Origin: Nitrospira sp.
GTDB taxonomy: Bacteria; Nitrospirota; Nitrospiria; Nitrospirales; Nitrospiraceae
Assembly: GCA_021323395.1 (NCBI GenBank)
Contig: JAJONL010000009.1
Location: forward strand, 2,391 to 42,114
Length of the DNA stretch: 39,724 nucleotides
Direction: 5' to 3'
A program made the position numbers and the translations under genes. Of the stretch, positions 33,547 through 39,724 are shown one piece after another (the first letter of the stretch is position 1; every line of letters starts with the position of its first letter). The notes beneath the pieces are model-generated. The model saw nothing but the letters and a program-made list of their open reading frames with translations. It had not been told where the DNA came from and did not search any database.

Positions 33547-35725
33547 ATCGCACCTCTGCGCTCATCATGTCCTCCCAATCTCCGCGCGCCATGACGGCTC
33601 CTTCGTGAAAGATCACATAACTTTGCCATCCATAAAAAAACAAGAGCCGGGCAACTCGACTCAGTGCCTGCGGCGTCACGCCGTAAAGAAACGTAACCAC
33701 GCTGCCTGGATGATCGTCCCGCCGGCAGGAGGCCAACAGCGCCATGGTCGATCCTTCGTAGGTCCGCCCCTCCACAGAAAATCCGTTGTCGGTGAGGCGA
33801 ACGTGATCCCCGCAGTACTGCAGGGCCGTTGCAGCAAACCTGCTTTCGCGAGGATTACCCAATATCAGTAACGATCCTTCCGGCATAGGTGAAGCTGCCG
33901 CTTCCGGCTGAAGCACTGTCGTACGCTGGGCGCCAGACTTCGCCGCCTCCTGAGCGACAATACGTTGGACGATCTCGTCGAACGCATCAGACTGATCGGA
34001 GGGGACAGCCGGGGTTAGGAAGACGGTTCGCAACGGGTCCGTTACATAGAGATTCAACATGGGAGCCATGTCGCTTCGTGCCACGCGGCGAAACAGATGA
34101 TAGTCCGGATCCAGCCGGACAGCCGATGGACGCTCCAAAAGGGGCACGATCACATCTTGTTGTGCGCCGACCATCTGGATACGGACAACCTGCGAGCGGC
34201 CACCGGCCAAGACAAACTCCAACTCAACCGGAACCCGATAGGGTACTCCGCGTTGGGCGACGTGCACCGCCGCTGCGATCGCTCCGGCTTGTCCGGACGT
34301 TCCGTGAACCGGCTGCACGCGCAACCCAGACAAGGCGAGTTCAGGGACGCCTGCCCGTTCGACCCATTGAGAAAAAAACCACCGCAAATCTCGATCTGTC
34401 GCTTCCTGAAAGACCTCCTCCAAATCTTTCCAGTCGACGACCTTGCCAAGATACCGTTCTGGAATACGCTTCAGCGCACGCCAGAAGGCCGGCTCACCTA
34501 TTTCCTGCCTGAGCAGATGAAACACCATGGCTGATTTTTGATAGCCGATGGCATTGTCTTTCTCGTCGCGCTTTTGGGCAAATTTCAGGAGGGGATAATC
34601 GTCGCCCCCATGCACGTAGAGGGAATAACCTAGGAGCATCAACCGCCTCTGTTCGCGGGCCTGCGCTTCGTCGCCGGTGAGTTCATGATAGTAATAGTTT
34701 GAGAGGTACGTGGTCAGACCTTCGACCCAGTTTCCCTGGCTCGTCCGATTAAAAACGCCATTGCCGATCCAGGAATGCACGATTTCGTGTCCCAGGGCGT
34801 AGGGCTGGGTATAGTGGCGCTTGATGACTCCGCTCCCCAACAGCGTGAAGGACGGCATTCCCAATCCACTCGAGAAAAAGTTCTCCACGACGGCAAATTG
34901 TGAAAACGGATAGGGTCCAAGCAGCGGGATATACGCATCAAGGTATCGGGCCGAGGCGTCGAGGTACTCATCGGCAAGCGCAGCCTCTTCAGGAAATAGA
35001 TAGGTGGACAATTGAACCGCCTGACCTGACTTGGCCTGCCACGCGCGAGTCTTCACGACGAAGCGGTTTGCGACAACCGTCAGCGCCTCGCTCATGGAGG
35101 AGACAATCCAGCGTGCAGGATCAGACTGCCGAGTTCCCTGTGTGACGGCAGTCCAGCCATCCGGCACTGCGATCGTCACATCATAGGTGGCCAACGAATC
35201 GTCGAGGTCCGGGTACCACTGGCTTTCGCTGCTGAGGTAGACCCCTTCCGGTCCTATGTGGCCGGACGTCTCACTAGGCGTAACGAAACGAAGGTGCCGG
35301 GGATCTCGGGGGGGATCATCGATCACCCCTCGGTAGGAAAACCTTAGCCGGACCGACCCATCAGGCGCGTTGATGGCAGGCCGCTTCAGAATAATGCGAT
35401 GACGCTCCGGCTGACCGGGCTGGCTCGCCCTCTCAAACGCAAGAGCGGCGGCAGATTCGCAACGGTCCTGACAGGCTGTCAGGTCCTCGATCCGTTCGAG
35501 GCGAAGGGTGGGTGCGAGCGAAAAAGCCATCTCCTCCGCAGCAGTTCCCTGCGCAAGGGTCACTTCATCCGTCGCCATGAGTTGATGAGAATCCGGGAGC
35601 AGCTTCAGTGTCAGCTGATGGTGCGTGATCGTTGGATGGCGAGTACCAGGCTCAGCGACGGCGAGAGCAGGAATCAGCAGGACCACAAGCAGACTGAAAC
35701 GGATGAGGCGATGCAAACAATTCAC
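33533..35725 (-). CDS. Secreted M1-family metallopeptidase
   Basis: The 730-residue product has a signal peptide (about residues 1-24, cleavage near AVA). The catalytic domain holds HEIVHSW (313-319) and NWVEG, with Glu335 18 residues after His317: a full HExxH-x18-E gluzincin site. The substrate-binding motif preceding it is GMPSFTLLGSG rather than GAMEN, so aminopeptidase specificity is not assured. The C-terminal 250 residues contain an LNLYVTDPLRTVFL region and a DUF-like domain not found in short M1 enzymes. It likely trims peptides in the periplasm. It starts 33 bp after the response-regulator gene and overlaps the propeller gene. Confidence 0.93.
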   Translation of the reverse strand: MNCLHRLIRFSLLVVLLIPALAVAEPGTRHPTITHHQLTLKLLPDSHQLMATDEVTLAQGTAAEEMAFSLAPTLRLERIEDLTACQDRCESAAALAFERASQPGQPERHRIILKRPAINAPDGSVRLRFSYRGVIDDPPRDPRHLRFVTPSETSGHIGPEGVYLSSESQWYPDLDDSLATYDVTIAVPDGWTAVTQGTRQSDPARWIVSSMSEALTVVANRFVVKTRAWQAKSGQAVQLSTYLFPEEAALADEYLDASARYLDAYIPLLGPYPFSQFAVVENFFSSGLGMPSFTLLGSGVIKRHYTQPYALGHEIVHSWIGNGVFNRTSQGNWVEGLTTYLSNYYYHELTGDEAQAREQRRLMLLGYSLYVHGGDDYPLLKFAQKRDEKDNAIGYQKSAMVFHLLRQEIGEPAFWRALKRIPERYLGKVVDWKDLEEVFQEATDRDLRWFFSQWVERAGVPELALSGLRVQPVHGTSGQAGAIAAAVHVAQRGVPYRVPVELEFVLAGGRSQVVRIQMVGAQQDVIVPLLERPSAVRLDPDYHLFRRVARSDMAPMLNLYVTDPLRTVFLTPAVPSDQSDAFDEIVQRIVAQEAAKSGAQRTTVLQPEAAASPMPEGSLLILGNPRESRFAATALQYCGDHVRLTDNGFSVEGRTYEGSTMALLASCRRDDHPGSVVTFLYGVTPQALSRVARLLFFYGWQSYVIFHEGAVMARGDWEDMMSAEVRFETD

Positions 35726-35758
35726 CCTTCACCGGCACTCCAAGGTGGACGGTGAAGA

Positions 35759-36541
35759 TTAACACTCCCGGCAGACCATCACAAGCTGGATAGCCATCAA
35801 AGCCCGCTCCAAATCGATAGGCTTGTCCAACACTTCGTGCGGCCCCAACGCCCAGGCCTCGGCCAGCAATGAGTCGTTCTGATGTCCGCTCAAAATGATC
35901 GTCCTTCCGGCATAGTCCCGTTCCTTGAGAGCCTGCAATACTTCCACACCGTTCATCTCCGGCATGACAAGATCCAGGATCAGAAGGTCTGGAGTCGATT
36001 CGGAGATCACCCGAAGCGCCTCACCTCCATCCTTCGCTGACCGGACCTGGTATCCGCGCAGGCTGAGAAATCTGACCAGAAGATCGCGCGCCATCACATC
36101 GTCATCGACCACTAATATCTGTTCGTTCAAAGCCCGATCCGCTTCTACGGAAGGGACGGGCGTGGAGGAGACCTGTCGCCTTGACTGCTGAGCGACGCGA
36201 TGCACCGCGCCAATGAGCACATCCAGAGACAGCCCTTTCCGCAGAAAATCCGTTACTCGCAGCTGTCGAGCCTGATTTTCCTGCTCCTCGGTCGCTCCGC
36301 CGCCGAGAATGATGACCCCTGCACAAGGATCCTGCGTTCGAATGTCTTTGAGCACCGCCAACCCATCCATTTCCGGCATGCGCAAGTCGATAAGCGTCAC
36401 CAGCGGACGAAGTTGCCGAAACAATGCCACTCCCGCTCGGCCACTGGTGGCTGTGCTGACCTGATAGCCTTGACGGGCCAAGGCGACTTCCAGCAAGTCG
36501 CAGTGCAGGCGGTCGTCGTCGATGACCAGTAACGTGCTCAT
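35759..36541 (-). CDS. Double-receiver response regulator (REC-REC), no output domain
   Basis: The 260-residue product is two receiver domains. REC1 has DDD (8-10), Asp52 in LIDLRMPEMDG and Lys102; REC2 has VVDDD (144-148), Asp190 in LILDLVMPEMNG, Ser218 and Lys240. No DNA-binding or enzyme domain follows. REC1 has Gly (IILGGG) where the conserved switch Ser/Thr is found in REC2 (IILSGH), so its signalling may be altered. It could act in phosphotransfer or protein interaction. It begins the operon with the M1 peptidase, TolB-like and PAP2 genes. The promoter is not clear; TTTCTT-17-TATGTT upstream is a weak candidate. Confidence 0.95.
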   Translation of the reverse strand: MSTLLVIDDDRLHCDLLEVALARQGYQVSTATSGRAGVALFRQLRPLVTLIDLRMPEMDGLAVLKDIRTQDPCAGVIILGGGATEEQENQARQLRVTDFLRKGLSLDVLIGAVHRVAQQSRRQVSSTPVPSVEADRALNEQILVVDDDVMARDLLVRFLSLRGYQVRSAKDGGEALRVISESTPDLLILDLVMPEMNGVEVLQALKERDYAGRTIILSGHQNDSLLAEAWALGPHEVLDKPIDLERALMAIQLVMVCREC

Positions 36542-36676
36542 GACATCTTGCTTCTAATAAAAACGCCCGGGTGATGAGGACGCACCATATGCACGATGGA
36601 AAGCCTAACATAGGCCCGGCGAGATGAGAAGAAATTGCAGGAAAGCAATGGGCGATGAATGAAGGTTGCTCAAGAA

Positions 36677-37591
36677 TCAGAACAATGCTTCAACGAATGC
36701 CTTGGCGTCAAAGTCCTGCAGGTCTTCCGCGGCTTCTCCCACTCCAATCAGCCGAACCGGAATTTTCAGGGTATCGGCAATGGCCACGACGATGCCGCCG
36801 CGCGCGGTGCCATCCAGCTTGGTGAGAGCGATTCCGGTCACCCCGACCGCCTCGTGGAACTGTCTCGCTTGGGCGATGGCATTCTGCCCCACCGTGGCAT
36901 CCAGCACCAACAACACTTCATGAGGCGCGCCCTGGCATTCATGCGCGACCACGCGTCTAATTTTTCGCAACTCCTCCATGAGGTTGGTTTTCGTGTGAAG
37001 TCGGCCGGCGGTATCAATCAGCACCACATCTGACCCACGCGCCTTTGCAGCCGTCATGCCGTCATAGGCCACGGCGGCCGGATCGGCCCCCGGCCGATGC
37101 CGAATGACGTCGACTTGGATGCGGTCCGCCCATACCTGGAGTTGATCGATGGCCCCCGCTCGGAAGGTATCACCGGCCACAAGTAACGGCGATTTCCCCT
37201 CATGTCGGAAACGCTGCGTGAGCTTTGCAATAGTCGTGGTCTTGCCGACTCCATTCACACCCACCGCCAAAATCACAAAGGGGCGAGGCGACTGCGCCAC
37301 TAAGCGATCGATTGAAACAGACTGGGTCGGAAGAAGAATGTCCAGGACGGATTGTCGCAGAAGCTCTCGAACCTTGTCGGCTGATGAAAAATTGCCTCCT
37401 CGCATCTGCGCCCGCAACTGCTCCATGACTCGTTCTACAACCGGCAGGCCAAGATCCGCGCTGATCAAGGCCACCTCGAGTTCGTCCAGGAGTGCCGGAT
37501 CGGCCGCGCGTCCCAGCAGCCGGTCGAATTGCCCGGTCACTGCATCGCGTGTTTTTGAAAGGCCGGCACTGAGTTTCTGAAGCCACCCCAC
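36677..37591 (-). CDS. ftsY: Signal recognition particle receptor FtsY
   Basis: The 304-residue product is an SRP-type GTPase with the NG domain. It shows GVNGVGKTTTIAKL (P-loop), DTFRAGAIDQL, DTAGRLHTKTNLM and TKLDGTARGG, then the C-terminal GVGEAAEDLQDFDA. It docks ribosome-SRP complexes at the inner membrane. It has no N-terminal acidic A domain, only a short amphipathic start (MGWLQKLSAGLSKTRD), as in many bacteria. It stands 56 bp after ybeY. Confidence 0.97.
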   Translation of the reverse strand: MGWLQKLSAGLSKTRDAVTGQFDRLLGRAADPALLDELEVALISADLGLPVVERVMEQLRAQMRGGNFSSADKVRELLRQSVLDILLPTQSVSIDRLVAQSPRPFVILAVGVNGVGKTTTIAKLTQRFRHEGKSPLLVAGDTFRAGAIDQLQVWADRIQVDVIRHRPGADPAAVAYDGMTAAKARGSDVVLIDTAGRLHTKTNLMEELRKIRRVVAHECQGAPHEVLLVLDATVGQNAIAQARQFHEAVGVTGIALTKLDGTARGGIVVAIADTLKIPVRLIGVGEAAEDLQDFDAKAFVEALF

Positions 37592-37647
37592 CGTTCACCT
37601 CATCTTCTCTATCGCCTGACGTGATTGAATCTGAAAACGATCGGGTA

Positions 37648-38118
37648 TCATACTCGATCAGAATCAAGTGGCACCAACAGTTGCGGGATTGCACCGATGC
37701 GTCGGAGCAAAGCTCGCTCGCGCCTGGCCATTCGGCGCGCCTCACCCTCCCCTCGCTCGTGATCGTACCCGCACAGATGCAACACTCCGTGAATGAGCAG
37801 TATGACCAGCTCGTGCTCAGCGGGCTGCTGGTGCTCACGGGCTTGGCGGAAGGCTTGAGGGAGAGAAATGACAATGTCACCCAGAAGGTGAGACGGCGGC
37901 CCAGGTCCCTCTCGCGTCGCAAAGGCCAGCACATCCGTGGTTTTATCGCGATGACGAAACCTTCGATTCAGTCGTCGCATCCTGCCATCACCCACGAGTT
38001 CAAGGCTGAGGAACGCGTCGGATTCATCAACCGCGTGGAGAATATGAGCAGCGATTTTGGTTAAGGCACCGCGGCGGAGCGTCCAACGGGTCAGCCGCAT
38101 GCCGATGACCACCGGCAT
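37648..38118 (-). CDS. ybeY: Endoribonuclease YbeY
   Basis: The 156-residue product has the zinc triad HGVLHLCGYDHE (H-x3-H-x5-H) and the upstream motifs LNRRFRHRDKTTDVLAF and LLGDIVISL. It acts in 16S rRNA 3'-end maturation and ribosome quality control. The ATG (38118) overlaps the phoH stop as TAATG, which is why I prefer it to the longer in-frame start at 38136. The phoH-ybeY pair is found in most bacteria. Confidence 0.96.
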   Translation of the reverse strand: MPVVIGMRLTRWTLRRGALTKIAAHILHAVDESDAFLSLELVGDGRMRRLNRRFRHRDKTTDVLAFATREGPGPPSHLLGDIVISLPQAFRQAREHQQPAEHELVILLIHGVLHLCGYDHERGEGEARRMARRERALLRRIGAIPQLLVPLDSDRV

Positions 38119-39170
38119 TAATGCGGTTGGCCCCACGGACCTGTCGAAGGAGAGGTGGAGCGAATAGACTTGGGGTCGGACCGATGGCCCTTCACCGGAG
38201 CTTTTTTAGCCTGAGGGGAAGCCCCAGGGCCAGCATGACGATCGTACGCCTTAATGATTTCCTGGACGAGACGATGCCGCACAACATCCCGCTCGTCGAA
38301 ATAGACAAATTCGATGCCGGCAATGTCCTGGAGAATATCGCGCACTTCGATAAGTCCAGACACACGGTCTGCCGGCAGATCGATCTGCGTAATGTCTCCC
38401 GTCACGACAGCCTTGGAATGGAAGCCTAACCGCGTGAGGAACATTTTCATTTGTTCGGCCGTGGCATTCTGAGCTTCGTCCAAAATCACGAATGAATCAT
38501 TGAGCGTGCGGCCGCGCATGAACGCGAGCGGCGCAATTTCAATATCCCCTCTTTCGATCAGACGGTTGGCCCGCTCCATCTCCATCATATCGAATAAGGC
38601 ATCGTACAGCGGCCTGAGGTACGGATTGACCTTGGCATACATGTCTCCGGGGAGATATCCGAGTTTCTCTCCGGCCTCAACGGCTGGACGGGCTAGAATA
38701 ATGCGGCTGACGTCCTTCTTCATCAGCGCACTCACCGCCATGGCCATGGCCAAATAGGTCTTTCCTGTTCCAGCAGGACCAATGCCGATCACAATGTCGT
38801 GCTTTTCAATGGCGTCAAGATAGTATTTTTGAGTCGGAGTCTTCGGGACAATGAAGCGTTTTTTGGTGACGATCGGTGAAGCGGTGAAAAGTAATTCTTT
38901 GAGAGAGGCGTCCTGGTTGTGTCGCAGAGCGGTCAGTGCATGCGTCACATCGTCCGACCTGAGATCATATCCTTCGTTCGTCAACGAGGCGAGTTCATTG
39001 AGCACTCGTTCCGCCTGCTTTACTGCATCGGACGGGCCCTCTACTGTCACTTCTTCACCCCGCGCCGAGAAACGCACCGCGAACTCTTCCTCGATGAGCT
39101 TGAGGTGGCGGTCGTGGTGGCCAAAAAGGGCTGCGGTGTTTGTGCCTTCTCGAAGTTTGATCTTGCGCAC
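38118..39170 (-). CDS. phoH: PhoH-family ATPase
   Basis: The 350-residue product has a KH-like N-terminal part (about residues 1-90) and the PhoH ATPase: GIGPAGTGKTYLAMA (Walker A), RPAVEAGEKLGYLPGD, and SFVILDEAQNATAEQMKMFLTRLG (Walker B). The C-terminal tail is Lys/Pro/Ser-rich. PhoH proteins are linked to RNA metabolism and act with YbeY. The start is GTG 39170. It heads the phoH-ybeY-ftsY unit, with a good promoter just upstream. Confidence 0.95.
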   Translation of the reverse strand: MRKIKLREGTNTAALFGHHDRHLKLIEEEFAVRFSARGEEVTVEGPSDAVKQAERVLNELASLTNEGYDLRSDDVTHALTALRHNQDASLKELLFTASPIVTKKRFIVPKTPTQKYYLDAIEKHDIVIGIGPAGTGKTYLAMAMAVSALMKKDVSRIILARPAVEAGEKLGYLPGDMYAKVNPYLRPLYDALFDMMEMERANRLIERGDIEIAPLAFMRGRTLNDSFVILDEAQNATAEQMKMFLTRLGFHSKAVVTGDITQIDLPADRVSGLIEVRDILQDIAGIEFVYFDERDVVRHRLVQEIIKAYDRHAGPGASPQAKKAPVKGHRSDPKSIRSTSPSTGPWGQPH

Positions 39171-39209
39171 GCCGGTGTCGAAGGTCCCTTTCGTTAAGAT
39201 GATAGAGAG

Positions 39210-39239
39210 ATTCTAACAAACCGGGAAAGTCAGGAACAA
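39210..39239 (-). promoter_or_regulatory. Sigma-70-type promoter of the phoH-ybeY-ftsY operon
   Basis: On the minus strand TTGTTC (39234-39239) and TAGAAT (39210-39215) are 18 bases apart. The transcript would start near 39203, about 33 bases before GTG 39170. The -10 box matches consensus at five of six positions and the -35 at four. Confidence 0.65.
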
Positions 39240-39284
39240 GATCGTCGGAGGGGGATTATAAATAAATAAGAGACCCCGAACTGG

Positions 39285-39724
39285 CTACCCTTGAGACGGT
39301 GACGATGTCGTAGACTGCGCCGTGGACGGAACCGAGACTTCAAACTCTTGCCATGCCGTGCCGCCTTGCCCATCCTCCGCCATGATCTTCACGCGATGTG
39401 TGCCGGCCAGCCCCGGCGTCACATGCCACGTCACGTGCCCCGTGACCTTGTCGATGGTCATTCCAGGAGGCGCCGTCTCAAGTCCATAGGTGACAGTGTC
39501 CCCATCGTCATCTTTGGCTTGCACGACATACTCGTATCGCTCCTTATTCGTCAGCGCCGCCGGACTCGAGAGAATCTGAGGTGAAGAATTGCCCAAGACG
39601 ATCGGCGTTGAACGAGCCGGTAGGGCAGACGCTTCCTGGTCCCGCGCGATCACTTCGACTGCCACGATATCCTTTCGCCCAAAGCCGGTCGTATCAAGGA
39701 CACTTTCCTCGCCTTCCTTCACCT
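39285..39724 (-). CDS. Partial protein with a putative-Ig (cadherin-like) domain; N-terminus outside the window
   Basis: The frame enters from the right edge, so only the last 145 or so residues are seen. From about residue 45 of the visible part there is a putative-Ig domain (He_PIG type): YEYVVQAKDDDGDTVTYGLE, PPGMTIDKVTGHVTWHV and HRVKIMAEDGQGG. These domains occur in large secreted or surface proteins. A Ser/Thr-rich tail ends the protein. Function cannot be told from this part. Confidence 0.85.
   Translation of the reverse strand, partial: VKEGEESVLDTTGFGRKDIVAVEVIARDQEASALPARSTPIVLGNSSPQILSSPAALTNKERYEYVVQAKDDDGDTVTYGLETAPPGMTIDKVTGHVTWHVTPGLAGTHRVKIMAEDGQGGTAWQEFEVSVPSTAQSTTSSPSQG

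Overview
The window looks like chromosomal DNA of a Nitrospira-type bacterium (phylum Nitrospirota). This rests on remembered family resemblance, not on a search. The pointers are an alginate-export-type porin, DUF1264 proteins beside a cytochrome c, cysteine-rich miniproteins, two Tat subunits, ThrH, and a palindromic intergenic repeat of a kind I associate with Nitrospira genomes. I recognise no rRNA, tRNA, CRISPR array, prophage or intact insertion sequence.

Left part (1-7.8 kb) is gene-poor and eroded. It holds a SAM methyltransferase, a 29-bp tandem duplication next to a 5'-truncated and frameshifted membrane-protein gene, and about 0.9 kb in which I see no gene. A run of very small cysteine-rich (zinc-ribbon) proteins follows, behind a perfect 12-bp palindrome. 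Then comes a minus-strand group of two DUF1264 paralogues and a monohaem cytochrome c, next to the remnant of a MauG/CcpA-type peroxidase.

From 7.8 to 12 kb lies an overlapping minus-strand set that reads as lysine catabolism: a lysine-6-dehydrogenase/saccharopine-dehydrogenase-like enzyme, an ALDH7-type aminoadipate-semialdehyde dehydrogenase and a VOC-fold protein, with a RicT/YaaT-like PSP1 protein upstream. From 12 to 19.2 kb there are housekeeping and accessory genes: ImmA-like metallopeptidase, EVE protein, YdcF, PQQ-type sugar dehydrogenase, YkgJ-type cysteine-cluster protein, ThrH and RecQ.

From 19.2 to 25 kb come a small secreted protein, a cysteine-paired porin, two TatA-type subunits, a MidA-like methyltransferase and a secreted hypothetical. 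From 25 to 28 kb there is an ABC exporter whose ATPase domain has lost most catalytic residues, a CPA2 antiporter gene with a large internal deletion, and an intact universal stress protein.

From 28.4 to 31.3 kb a tightly coupled operon (GT2, LAB_N protein, GT83/ArnT-like transferase) probably modifies a membrane glycolipid. On the minus strand from 36.5 down to 31.3 kb, a double-receiver protein, a secreted M1 peptidase, a TolB-like propeller and a PAP2 phosphatase overlap end to end. The right end carries phoH, ybeY and ftsY behind a recognisable sigma-70 promoter, and the edge cuts a putative-Ig-domain protein.
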